DNA from: Mesorhizobium wenxiniae
GTDB lineage: Bacteria; Pseudomonadota; Alphaproteobacteria; Rhizobiales; Rhizobiaceae
DNA length: 64,000 nt
Assembly: GCF_002284535.1 (NCBI RefSeq)
Contig: NZ_NPKH01000016.1
Location: 62,001-126,000, forward strand
Direction of reading: 5' to 3'
Position numbers and translations under genes: made by a program
Notes under the pieces: model-generated
What the model was told of the DNA's origin: nothing
Database searches by the model: none
Seen by the model: only the letters and a program-made list of their open reading frames with translations
Shown here: positions 19,112-27,126 of the stretch, in pieces
Numbering within the stretch: the first letter of the stretch is position 1
Layout: each line of letters starts with the position of its first letter

Positions 19112-20419
19112 CTAGATATCCAGCGTGTGGTCACGCTCCCACTGGGTGAAGTGGGAAGCATAGGAATTCCATTCCTGGTGCTTGAGCTTTAGATAAGCCG
19201 ACGAGAATTCCTCACCCAGCGCCGCCTTGAGCGATTTGTCATTGTCGAACTCGCGCAAAGCATCGAGCAGGTTGAGCGGCAGCTTCGGCGCGCCCTCCAC
19301 CGTATGGCCGAACTGGTACATGTCGATGTCGTAGCGCTTGCCCGGATCGGCCTTCGAGCGGATGCCGTCGAGGCCGGCGGCGATGATGACGGCCTGCAGC
19401 AGATAAGGGTTTGCCGCGCCGTCGGGCAGGCGCAGCTCGAAACGGCCGGGGCCGGGCACGCGCACCATGTGGGTGCGGTTGTTGCCGGTCCAGGTCACCG
19501 AGTTCGGCGCCCAGGTGGCGCCCGAAATGGTGCGCGGCGCATTGATGCGCTTGTAGGAATTGACCGTCGGGTTGGTGATCGCAGCAAGTGCGGAGGCATG
19601 TTTCATGATGCCGCCGAGAAAATTCTTGCCCTTCGCCGACAGGCCGAGCTCCATGGCGTTGTCGGCAAAGACATTGGTCTTGCCGTCCTTGTCCCACACC
19701 GAGATATGGGCATGGCAGCCATTGCCGGTCAGGCCGGGGAACGGTTTTGGCATGAAGGTCGCGCGCAGGCCGTGCTTTTCGGCAACGGATTTCACCATGA
19801 ACTTGAAGAAGGAATGCTTGTCGGCGGTCGCCAGCGCGTCGTCGAAGGCCCAGTTCATCTCGAACTGGCCGTTGGCGTCCTCATGGTCGTTCTGGTAGGG
19901 GCCCCAGCCGAGTGCCAGCATGTGGTCGCAGATCTCGGCGATGACATCGTAGCGGCGCATCACCGCCTGCTGGTCGTAGCAGGGCTTTGACGCCGTATCG
20001 TATTCGTCGGAAATCGTCTTGCCGTCCGGCGAGATCAGGAAGAACTCGGCCTCGACGCCGGTCTTGACATGCATACCGTCGCCGGCCGCCTCGTCAATCA
20101 GCCGCCTCAGCGTGTTGCGCGGCGCTTGCTCGACCGATTTTTCGTCCATAATGCAATTGGCAGCAATCCAGGCGACTTCCGGCTTCCACGGCAGCTGGAT
20201 GACCGAATCCGGATCCGGCACCGCCAGCATGTCTGGATGCGCCGGCGTCAGGTCGAGCCAGGTGGCAAAGCCGGCAAAGCCGGCACCGTCCTTCTGCATG
20301 TCGGCGATGGCTTGCGCCGGCACCAGCTTGGCGCGCTGCCCACCGAACAGGTCGGTGTAGGAAATCATGAAATATTTGACGCCGTTCTCTTTGGCAAAGG
20401 CGGCGAGATCGTTCCCCAT
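19112..20419 (-). CDS. gmaS: Gamma-glutamylmethylamide synthetase (glutamine synthetase III/GlnT family)
   Basis: A 435-residue member of the glutamine-synthetase superfamily, GlnT branch. GVEAEFFL (about 120) carries metal-binding glutamates, and NDHEDANGQFEMNW, GNGCHAHISVWDKDGK and the WTGNNRTHMVRVPGPGRFELRLPDG region form the ATP and glutamate sites. Embedded between mgsABC and mgdABCD, it fits GmaS, which ligates methylamine to glutamate with ATP as the entry step of the N-methylglutamate pathway. A GAGGAAC precedes ATG 20419. A plain type III glutamine synthetase cannot be excluded from sequence alone, but the context is strongly against it. Confidence 0.9.
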   Translation of the reverse strand: MGNDLAAFAKENGVKYFMISYTDLFGGQRAKLVPAQAIADMQKDGAGFAGFATWLDLTPAHPDMLAVPDPDSVIQLPWKPEVAWIAANCIMDEKSVEQAPRNTLRRLIDEAAGDGMHVKTGVEAEFFLISPDGKTISDEYDTASKPCYDQQAVMRRYDVIAEICDHMLALGWGPYQNDHEDANGQFEMNWAFDDALATADKHSFFKFMVKSVAEKHGLRATFMPKPFPGLTGNGCHAHISVWDKDGKTNVFADNAMELGLSAKGKNFLGGIMKHASALAAITNPTVNSYKRINAPRTISGATWAPNSVTWTGNNRTHMVRVPGPGRFELRLPDGAANPYLLQAVIIAAGLDGIRSKADPGKRYDIDMYQFGHTVEGAPKLPLNLLDALREFDNDKSLKAALGEEFSSAYLKLKHQEWNSYASHFTQWERDHTLDI

Positions 20420-20461
20420 TGTAGTTCCTCGCTTATGGCATTCTTGGTGGTTTGATATATC

Positions 20462-21790
20462 TTAGAAGCCGTTCTTCCCCGGTATCCAGTTGGTGCCGGC
20501 CAGCGGCACGCCGGCCATGGCGGCGGCTTCGATCGTCAGCGCGACGAGATCCTCGGGCTCGAGATTGTGCAGGCTGTTCTTGCCGCAGGCACGCGCGATC
20601 GTCTGCGCCTCCAGCGTCATCACCTTAAGATAATTCGCCAGCCGTCGGCCGGCCGCTATCGGATCGACCCGTTTCATTAGTACGGGGTCTTGCGTGGTGA
20701 TGCCGGCCGGGTCGCGCCCCTCATGCCAGTCGTCATACGCGCCGGCGGTAGTGCCGAGCTCGTTATAGTCCGCCTCCCAGCGCGGATCGTTGTCGCCGAG
20801 CGCGACAAGTGCGGCCGTGCCGATCGACACCGCGTCGACGCCGAGCGCCAGCGCCTTGGCGACGTCGGCGCCATTGCGGATGCCGCCGGAGACGATCAGC
20901 TGCACCTTGCGGTGCATGCCGAGATCCTGCAGGGCCTGCACCGCCGGCCTGATGCAGGCAAGCGTCGGCTGGCCGACATTCTCGATGAACACTTCCTGGG
21001 TGGCGGCGGTGCCGCCCTGCATGCCGTCGATCACGACGACGTCGGCGCCTGACTTAACCGCAAGGGCTGTGTCGTAATAGGGCCGCGCGCCGCCGACCTT
21101 GACGTAGATCGGCTTTTCCCAGTCGGTGATTTCGCGCAGTTCCAGGATCTTGATTTCCAGATCGTCAGGCCCGGTCCAGTCGGGATGGCGCGAGGCCGAG
21201 CGCTGGTCGATACCCTTCGGCAGCGTGCGCATTTCGGCGACACGGTCGGAGATCTTTTGGCCAAGCAGCATGCCGCCGCCGCCGGGCTTGGCGCCCTGGC
21301 CGACGACGATCTCGATAGCATCCGCCCGCCGCAAATCGCGCGGGTTCATGCCGTAGCGCGATGGCAGATACTGGTAGACCAGCGTCTTGGAATGGCCACG
21401 CTCTTCCTCGGTCATGCCGCCGTCGCCGGTGGTCGTCGAGGTGCCCGACAGCGTCGCGCCGCGGCCGAGTGCTTCCTTCGCCGGGCCGGAGAGCGACCCG
21501 AAACTCATGCCGGCGATGGTAATCGGGATTTTCAGCTCGATCGGCTTTTTCGCATGGCGCGAACCCAGCACCACGCTGGTGTCGCAGCGCTCGCGATAGC
21601 CTTCGAGCGGATAGCGCGAGATCGAGGCGCCGAGCACCAGCAGGTCGTCGAAATGCGGAAGCTTGCGCTTGGCGCCGGCGCCGCGAATATCATAGATGCC
21701 GGTCGCCGCCGCGCGGCGGATCTCGGAGAGCGTGTAGTCGTCGAAAGTCGCGGATTTGCGCGGCGTCGTCGGCGGGTTGCGATAGGTCAT
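20462..21790 (-). CDS. mgsC: N-methylglutamate synthase subunit C (glutamate-synthase-like FMN domain)
   Basis: A 442-residue protein homologous to the central FMN-binding barrel of glutamate synthase (GltB). GMSFGSLSGPAKEALGRGA, GQGAKPGGGGMLLGQKISDRVAEMR, KVGGARPYYDTALAVKSGADVVVIDGMQGGTAAT and IVSGGIRNGADVAKALALGVDAVSIGTAAL are visible in order. It is the catalytic part of the split, GltB-like N-methylglutamate synthase, which passes methylamine from gamma-glutamylmethylamide to glutamate. Its ATG lies 6 bp after the mgsB stop with GAGG overlapping the mgsB end, so the two are coupled. gmaS follows after 42 bp. Confidence 0.92.
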   Translation of the reverse strand: MTYRNPPTTPRKSATFDDYTLSEIRRAAATGIYDIRGAGAKRKLPHFDDLLVLGASISRYPLEGYRERCDTSVVLGSRHAKKPIELKIPITIAGMSFGSLSGPAKEALGRGATLSGTSTTTGDGGMTEEERGHSKTLVYQYLPSRYGMNPRDLRRADAIEIVVGQGAKPGGGGMLLGQKISDRVAEMRTLPKGIDQRSASRHPDWTGPDDLEIKILELREITDWEKPIYVKVGGARPYYDTALAVKSGADVVVIDGMQGGTAATQEVFIENVGQPTLACIRPAVQALQDLGMHRKVQLIVSGGIRNGADVAKALALGVDAVSIGTAALVALGDNDPRWEADYNELGTTAGAYDDWHEGRDPAGITTQDPVLMKRVDPIAAGRRLANYLKVMTLEAQTIARACGKNSLHNLEPEDLVALTIEAAAMAGVPLAGTNWIPGKNGF

Positions 21791-21796
21791 TGAGCC

Positions 21797-22543
21797 TCAA
21801 TACGCGTCGGCGTTGTCGATGTTGAAATTGTAGAGCGTGCGCGCCGAGCCGTAACGCTTGAACTCCGCCGCCTTGACGCCGGTCGCGCCGGCACGGTCGA
21901 GAAGGCCCTGCAGGAGTTCCAGATGCTCTGGCCGCATCTCCTTGGCGATGCAGTCGGCGCCGAGGCTTTCGACCTTGCCGCGCACGAACAGCCGCGCCTC
22001 GTAGATGGAATCGCCGAGCGCGTCGCCGGCATCGCCCAGCACCACCAGATTGCCAGATTGCGCCATGAAGGCCGACATGTGGCCAATGTTGCCGTGGACG
22101 ACGATGTCGATGCCCTTCATCGAGATGCCGCAGCGCGACGACGCATTGCCTTCGATGACCAGCAGCCCGCCCCTGCCGGTGGCGCCGGCATACTGGCTGG
22201 CATCGCCTTTGACCGTTATCGAACCCGACATCATGTTTTCGCCGACGCCGGGTCCCGCCGAGCCATGCACGGTGATGGCGCTGCCGTCGTTCATGCCGCC
22301 GCAATAATAGCCGACGCTGCCGCGGACATCGATGGTGATCGGCTGGTCGACGCCGACGGCGACCGAATGGCTGCCTTTCGGGTTCAGCACTTCCCAGGCG
22401 GTCTCGTTCGAACCAGGGGTCAGATTGTGTAGCGCCTGGTTGAGCTCGCGCAGCGGCATTTCGGCCAGGTCGAAGACCGTCGACGCCCGACTCTGCTCAT
22501 GGTCTTGCTCGCGGGTCGCCTTGGAGACGTTGATTGCCGGCAT
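21797..22543 (-). CDS. mgsB: N-methylglutamate synthase subunit B (GXGXG beta-helix domain)
   Basis: A 248-residue protein matching the C-terminal GXGXG beta-helix of GltB. Repeating glycine-rich turns run through DVRGSVGYYCGGMNDGSAITVHGSAG, GSITVKGDASQYAG, GRGGLLVIEGNASSRCG, IDIVVHGNIGHMSA and GNLVVLGDAGDALGDSI. The start MPAINVSKATREQ at 22543 lies 4 bp after the mgsA stop codon; a longer open frame upstream overlaps mgsA and is not used. It is a structural subunit of N-methylglutamate synthase together with mgsA and mgsC. Confidence 0.9.
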   Translation of the reverse strand: MPAINVSKATREQDHEQSRASTVFDLAEMPLRELNQALHNLTPGSNETAWEVLNPKGSHSVAVGVDQPITIDVRGSVGYYCGGMNDGSAITVHGSAGPGVGENMMSGSITVKGDASQYAGATGRGGLLVIEGNASSRCGISMKGIDIVVHGNIGHMSAFMAQSGNLVVLGDAGDALGDSIYEARLFVRGKVESLGADCIAKEMRPEHLELLQGLLDRAGATGVKAAEFKRYGSARTLYNFNIDNADAY

Positions 22544-22547
22544 GAGC

Positions 22548-23444
22548 TCAATGCTCCCAGAAATAGACAGTTGCGGGCTCGGGCTCCCAGACCCTCGCAT
22601 TGTCGATGCCGGGCAGCTTGGCGAGCGCGCGATATTCCGAGCCGAAGGCGACATACTGGTCGGTCTCGGCCATGACGGCAGGCTTGCAGGCGATCGGATC
22701 GCGCACCACGCCGAAGCCGTTCTTGGTGCCGACGACAAAGGTGAAGAAGCCGTCGAGGTCGCTCAGCGTGCCTTCCAGCGCCTCGCCGAGATTCTTGCCA
22801 TGCGCCATCTGCGAGGAGAGATAGGCGGCCGCGACTTCGGTGTCGTTCTCGGTCTCGAATTTCATGCCTTCGCGGATCAGCTCGCGACGGACATTGTTGT
22901 GATTGGACAGCGAGCCGTTGTGCACCAGACACTGGTCGGCGCCGGTCGAGAACGGATGCGCGCCCATCGTCGTCACCGCCGATTCCGTTGCCATACGGGT
23001 GTGGCCGATGCCGTGCGTACCGGTCATGCTGCGCACGTCGAAGCGATCGACGACCGCTTCGGGCAAGCCGACCTCCTTGTAGATTTCGACGACATCGCCG
23101 GCGCCCATGATGCGGATATCGGGGCGCAGCACCTGGATGGCCTCGCGCACTTCATCGATCTTGTCGGGCGTGGTCCTGACGACCGCATGCGTCGATTTCA
23201 CTGCGATGTTCACCGGCGTTCCGATCGCCCTGGCGAGTTCGGCGTCAAGGTTGCGGAAATCGTGCTCCGGCTTGGCCGACTGGATGGTGATCTTGCCCTC
23301 GTTGCCGGATGGCGCTCCATAGATGGCGATGCCGGCGCTGTCGGGACCGCGATCGCTGAGCGAGATCAGCATCTCCGAAAGCATCGAGCCGAGCCGGGGC
23401 TCGAGCGACTTGTCCTTCAAAAACAGTCCGACGATTCCGCACAT
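22548..23444 (-). CDS. mgsA: N-methylglutamate synthase subunit A (class II glutamine amidotransferase-like)
   Basis: A 298-residue N-terminal-nucleophile amidotransferase domain. It begins MCGIVGLFLKD, so after Met removal Cys acts as nucleophile; HNGSLSNHNNVRRELI and the later FVVGTKNGFGVVRDP are the expected glutamine-binding and fold motifs. It corresponds to the amidotransferase part of GltB, here releasing methylamine from gamma-glutamylmethylamide. GGGAG precedes ATG 23444. It is the first gene of mgsABC-gmaS-mgdABCD, all on the minus strand with short gaps. The 131-bp region in front of it is the likely promoter of the block. Confidence 0.92.
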   Translation of the reverse strand: MCGIVGLFLKDKSLEPRLGSMLSEMLISLSDRGPDSAGIAIYGAPSGNEGKITIQSAKPEHDFRNLDAELARAIGTPVNIAVKSTHAVVRTTPDKIDEVREAIQVLRPDIRIMGAGDVVEIYKEVGLPEAVVDRFDVRSMTGTHGIGHTRMATESAVTTMGAHPFSTGADQCLVHNGSLSNHNNVRRELIREGMKFETENDTEVAAAYLSSQMAHGKNLGEALEGTLSDLDGFFTFVVGTKNGFGVVRDPIACKPAVMAETDQYVAFGSEYRALAKLPGIDNARVWEPEPATVYFWEH

Positions 23445-23534
23445 GTCAGGCTCCCGAGATGAGGTATGATTTAGCTGCTACCAGCTTCATGAGTCGAATT
23501 CAAATCGTATGAAAGTTTTTTTCATCTTGGACAA

Positions 23535-23565
23535 GTCGTCTGGCGCAAATGACGCGCCAGACGAC
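23535..23565 (-). terminator. 12-bp perfect hairpin after the small membrane protein gene
   Basis: Arms 23535-23546 and 23554-23565 are perfect complements with a 7-nt loop, starting 10 bp after the stop codon of the 72-aa gene. It probably ends or attenuates the amtB transcript before mgsA. The minus-strand tail TTGTCC is not a clean T-run, so a partial stop or a protective 3' hairpin is equally possible. Confidence 0.5.
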
Positions 23566-23575
23566 CATCGGCGAC

Positions 23576-23794
23576 TTAATGGCGGTCGATCGCCTTTCTC
23601 GTCTCATCTCCAGTGCGATCCGCAGCCATATCGGCCTCGATTTCAGCACTCTCGTGGCGCGTCTGGAGGACGTGCCATCCGATCCAGAAGACGAGGCCGA
23701 TGATCACCATCACGACTTCGGAACCCTGAAACGGGTAGATCGCGCCGACGTCCTTGAGGTCCACGGCCCAGCTTTCCATTCCATTGGTAGACAT
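23576..23794 (-). CDS. Small single-pass membrane protein downstream of amtB
   Basis: A 72-residue protein with one clear membrane segment (about residues 28-43, VVMVIIGLVFWIGWHV). A short N-terminal part (MSTNGMESWAVDLKDVG) precedes it and a charged cytoplasmic tail follows. GGAG lies 9 bp before ATG 23794, and the gene starts 22 bp after the Amt stop codon, so it is cotranscribed. No family was recognised. The ribosome site and the placement between Amt and mgsA argue for a real gene, perhaps an accessory subunit of the transporter. Confidence 0.7.
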   Translation of the reverse strand: MSTNGMESWAVDLKDVGAIYPFQGSEVVMVIIGLVFWIGWHVLQTRHESAEIEADMAADRTGDETRKAIDRH

Positions 23795-23816
23795 TGCGGT
23801 TCTCCTTGCCCGTTGA

Positions 23817-25214
23817 CTATTTGATCATGGCTTTTTCGGCGGTTCCCACTTCGCGGACCGACGCCTCGAAAGCATGATTGAGGGCGAAGTCGACGCCCTC
23901 GAGTTCCACCTTCGCCGGTACGCGCAGGAGGTTCATGCTGTTGAGGATCTTGCAGACCACGAAGGTGGGGACGAAACCGAGCACGAACATCAGCACCGCA
24001 CCAGCTAAATTGCCGAGCGGGTTGATGTGCGCGAAGCCCTCATAGGGCGAGGACGGCTGTCCCCACAGCATGAAGCCCGCCACCACGACCCCGAGGAATC
24101 CGCCATAACCGTGCACGGCGACGGCGCCGACCGCATCGTCGATCTTGAAGCGGCGTTCGACGAAATAGTGCAGGTTGTAGCAGATGGTCGGGACGATCGC
24201 GCCGATCAGCAGTGCCTGGATCGGGTGATAGAGGTCATTGCCGGCTGAGGCCGAGATAATGCCGCAAAGCCCCATCGAGAATGTCCAGAAGGGGTCGCCT
24301 TTAGAGACGATGTAGCCGGCCAGCATACCGCCCGACAGCGACATCAGGAAGTTGAAGGTGATCGCCGAGAGCGTGGTCGGCGCGAGATAGATGTTGGTCG
24401 CCGTCCAGGTCTCGCCGGTGATCTGGCCGGCAATCGTGGCCGGGCTGATCAGCGGAATGTTGCACGCGGCGTAGAAGCCCCAGAAGCCGGTGAAGATCAG
24501 GAACAGGCCGATCGTGACCAGCCACACATTGTGAGGTGGGATGTCGCGCGCCGTGCCGTCGGGCCTGAACTTGCCGATGCGCGGACCCAACACGATGAGA
24601 AAGGCGAGCGCCGCTCCGCCCGCGATCGCGTGCACGACGCCCGATGCATAGGCATCATGATAGCCCCAGAGCTTCACCATCCAGCCTTGCGGATGCCAGC
24701 CCCAGGACGCGTCGAGGATCCACAGGACCGAACCGACCAGCACCGCAACAATCCAGAACGCACCCGAGCGCACGCGTTCTATGATCGAACCCGAGATGAT
24801 CGACGCCGTCGTGATGGAGAACAGCAGGAAGGCGCCCCAGAACACGCCATTGAGGCGATGCCACAGCGCGGCATCGGTAGGGGTGACCCCCGTCTCGCCT
24901 GGATTGACACCGGAGAGGTGGGTGCCCATCAGCGGATTCCATGGTTCGGCAAATGGTGCGGTGACAAGTCCGCCGGCGATGCCCGGCCCATTGGGGAAAC
25001 CGAAATAGATCCACCAGCCGAAAAAATAGAACGTGATCGTGACGAGCGGGATGGCCATCGCGTTCTTCATAAGCGTTTTCAGATGATTTCGCCGGCGCGA
25101 CACGCCGACCTCGTACATGCAGAACCCGACATGGATCAGGAACATCATGACGATGGTCACCCAGTAATAGAATTCCGTGAAAATGGTCGTTAGAGCGTTG
25201 AGATTCCCTTCCAT
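23817..25214 (-). CDS. amtB: Ammonium/methylammonium transporter (Amt/MEP/Rh family)
   Basis: A 465-residue channel-like protein with about 11 membrane helices. GGAALAFLIVLGPRIGKFRPDG, VVHAIAGG (conserved pore His region) and VHGYGGFLGVVVAGFMLWG near residue 360 with the second pore His are family hallmarks. There is no cleavable signal sequence, and the N-terminal helix starts around residue 12. A GGAGGGGAC ribosome site precedes ATG 25214. No glnK gene is linked, which is unusual for a nitrogen-regulated amtB. Its place in a methylamine island, divergent from dmmDABC, suggests methylammonium uptake or recapture of released ammonium. Confidence 0.92.
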   Translation of the reverse strand: MEGNLNALTTIFTEFYYWVTIVMMFLIHVGFCMYEVGVSRRRNHLKTLMKNAMAIPLVTITFYFFGWWIYFGFPNGPGIAGGLVTAPFAEPWNPLMGTHLSGVNPGETGVTPTDAALWHRLNGVFWGAFLLFSITTASIISGSIIERVRSGAFWIVAVLVGSVLWILDASWGWHPQGWMVKLWGYHDAYASGVVHAIAGGAALAFLIVLGPRIGKFRPDGTARDIPPHNVWLVTIGLFLIFTGFWGFYAACNIPLISPATIAGQITGETWTATNIYLAPTTLSAITFNFLMSLSGGMLAGYIVSKGDPFWTFSMGLCGIISASAGNDLYHPIQALLIGAIVPTICYNLHYFVERRFKIDDAVGAVAVHGYGGFLGVVVAGFMLWGQPSSPYEGFAHINPLGNLAGAVLMFVLGFVPTFVVCKILNSMNLLRVPAKVELEGVDFALNHAFEASVREVGTAEKAMIK

Positions 25215-25381
25215 TTCATGTCCCCTCCGTTCAGTTGCGTTCCTTGCCTCTGAGTAAAACTTTTTGCATCTTAGTATTGCGCGCTTTTGGAGTTTTGAGT
25301 CAATATGGCGCAGACCGTCGCCGGGCCCTCAGTGCCCTTGAGCGGCGAAACACCGGCAATCGTGTGAGGAGAAGCAAGTCC
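25215..25381. promoter_or_regulatory. Divergent promoter region amtB / dmmDABC
   Basis: A 167-bp gap between two oppositely oriented transcription units, with an A/T-rich core (about 25255-25305) unlike the GC-rich surroundings. It must hold start signals for both directions. No convincing hexamer pair or operator could be fixed by eye. Confidence 0.5.
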
Positions 25382-26515
25382 ATGACCGCATCCTGGAGAT
25401 TTTCGACCTTGGCGGATCGCCATCGTGCGCTCGGTTCGAAGCTGGAAGACTGGAGCGGGATGGGCACCGCCTGGACCTACGACAAGAACGCCGACGAGGA
25501 GTATATCGCCATCCGCACCAAGGCCGGGCTGATGGACGTGTCGGGCCTGAAGAAGGTCCACATCACCGGGCCGCATGCCTCGCACCTGATCGACCTCGCC
25601 ACGACGCGCGACGTGGAGAAGATCTATCCTGGCAAGTCGGCCTATGCCTGCATGCTGAACGAGGCCGGCAAGTTCACCGACGACTGCATTCTCTACCGCA
25701 CCGGCCCGAATGCCTGGATGGTCGTGCACGGTTCTGGCACCGGCCATGAGGAGTTGCAGCGCGCCGCCATGGGCCGCGATGTATCGCTGCGTTTCGACGA
25801 CAATCTGCACGACCTTTCGCTGCAGGGGCCGATAGCCGTCGATTATCTGGCAAAGCATGTGCCGGGCATTCGCGACCTCAACTATTTCCACCACATGCAG
25901 ACCCGGCTGTTCGGTTTTCCGGTGATGATCTCGCGCACCGGCTACACCGGCGAACGCGGCTACGAGATCTTCTGCCGTGGCCAGGATGCCGGCACGATCT
26001 GGGACACCATCCTCGACGAGGGCAAGAGCGCCGGCATCATCGCGTGCCGGTTCACCACGCTCGACATGCTGCGCGTCGAGAGCTATCTCTTGTTCTATCC
26101 CTATGACAATTCGCAGAAGTATCCGTTCGAGAACGAAGGCCCCGGCGACACACTGTGGGAGCTCGGCCTCGACTTCACAGTCAGCCCCGGCAAGACAGGC
26201 TTTCGCGGTGCCGAGGAGCACTACCGCCTCAAGGGCAAGGAGCGGTTCAAGATCTTCGGCGTGCTGCTCGAAGGCAAGGAGCCGGCGGACGAGGGCGCGC
26301 CGGTCTATCGCGACGGCAAAAAGGTCGGTGTGGTAACCTGCGCCATGTATTCGCCGCTGGTCAAGAAATCGATGGGCATTGCCCGGCTCGATGTCGACTG
26401 CGCCGTCCAGGGCACCAGGTTCGAGATCCGCAACCAGAGCGGCGCCATCAGCGCGACGGCTGAGCCGCTTCCCTTCGATGATCCGAAGAAGACCAAGCGC
26501 ACGGCGAAAGGCTGA
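25382..26515 (+). CDS. dmmD: GcvT-family aminomethyltransferase of the dimethylamine operon
   Basis: A 377-residue folate-binding protein of the GcvT fold, with GLMDVSGLKKVHITGPHA at the N-terminus, ISRTGYTGERGYEIF in the centre and a C-terminal barrel with GIARLDVDCAVQGT. AGGAGA lies 10 bp before ATG 25382. GcvT relatives hand a one-carbon unit to tetrahydrofolate. As the first gene of the dmmDABC block it may channel the formaldehyde carbon released from dimethylamine. The order GcvT - zinc-ribbon protein - reductase - DUF3445 matches the dmmDABC operon described in marine bacteria. The assignment rests on that synteny. Confidence 0.85.
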   Translation: MTASWRFSTLADRHRALGSKLEDWSGMGTAWTYDKNADEEYIAIRTKAGLMDVSGLKKVHITGPHASHLIDLATTRDVEKIYPGKSAYACMLNEAGKFTDDCILYRTGPNAWMVVHGSGTGHEELQRAAMGRDVSLRFDDNLHDLSLQGPIAVDYLAKHVPGIRDLNYFHHMQTRLFGFPVMISRTGYTGERGYEIFCRGQDAGTIWDTILDEGKSAGIIACRFTTLDMLRVESYLLFYPYDNSQKYPFENEGPGDTLWELGLDFTVSPGKTGFRGAEEHYRLKGKERFKIFGVLLEGKEPADEGAPVYRDGKKVGVVTCAMYSPLVKKSMGIARLDVDCAVQGTRFEIRNQSGAISATAEPLPFDDPKKTKRTAKG

Positions 26516-26529
26516 GGCATACTGAGAGA

Positions 26530-27126
26530 ATGGCAGCGAAAAGCATCATCAGCCGGCCGGTCTACGGAACCCTGTCCCCGCAGCCCGGCAAGCACCATCT
26601 TTTCGTGGCGGATGCAGAAGGAGCGCTGGCCATAACAGACCTGGCCGCCAAGGCGCCCGATGGTTTCTTTGCCGATGCCCATATCATCTTCATCCCCGGC
26701 AATGACAGCAAGCATGTCGCCGCGCTCGAAGCGCTGAAGCCGGCGCAGTTCTACCAGGGGCCTTCCTTCGCCAGCGCCCTCCCGCGGCTGAAGCAGACGC
26801 TGGCCAACGCCCATATGGGCCTGCATCTCTATCTCGCCGGCACCGAGGGGCTGATTGGCCAGGCCATGCAGGCGGCGCTCGAAGCCGGCATCGACCACAC
26901 CTCCATCCAGACCGAGCACCGCGGCTCGCTGGCGCGCCGCATCCAATGCGTCCATTGCAAGGGCATCACCGAAAACGTGACGACGCAGCCTGCAACGTGT
27001 TCGCATTGTGGCCTGCTTCTTCTGGTACGCGATCACTATTCCAGGCGCCTCGCGGCATTCCAGGGCGTCTGCATCAATGCGGAAGACCGCAGCGAAATTC
27101 CTCCGACGGAGGAGATCTTTCGATGA
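26530..27126 (+). CDS. dmmA: Dimethylamine monooxygenase subunit, DmmA family
   Basis: A 198-residue protein with an alpha/beta N-terminal part (residues 1-135, including DAHIIFIPGNDSKHVAALEAL and MGLHLYLAGTEGLIGQAM) and a C-terminal zinc ribbon. The ribbon cysteines are Cys140, Cys143, Cys157 and Cys160 (IQCVHCKG and ATCSHCG). The last four bases overlap the next gene as ATGA, so translation is coupled to the reductase. The family is known only as a subunit of dimethylamine monooxygenase; its exact role is not established. Confidence 0.85.
   Translation: MAAKSIISRPVYGTLSPQPGKHHLFVADAEGALAITDLAAKAPDGFFADAHIIFIPGNDSKHVAALEALKPAQFYQGPSFASALPRLKQTLANAHMGLHLYLAGTEGLIGQAMQAALEAGIDHTSIQTEHRGSLARRIQCVHCKGITENVTTQPATCSHCGLLLLVRDHYSRRLAAFQGVCINAEDRSEIPPTEEIFR

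Noticed and set aside
19112..20419. Annotating gmaS as type III glutamine synthetase
   Set aside because: The fold is the same, but the position inside the N-methylglutamate operon favours gamma-glutamylmethylamide synthetase.
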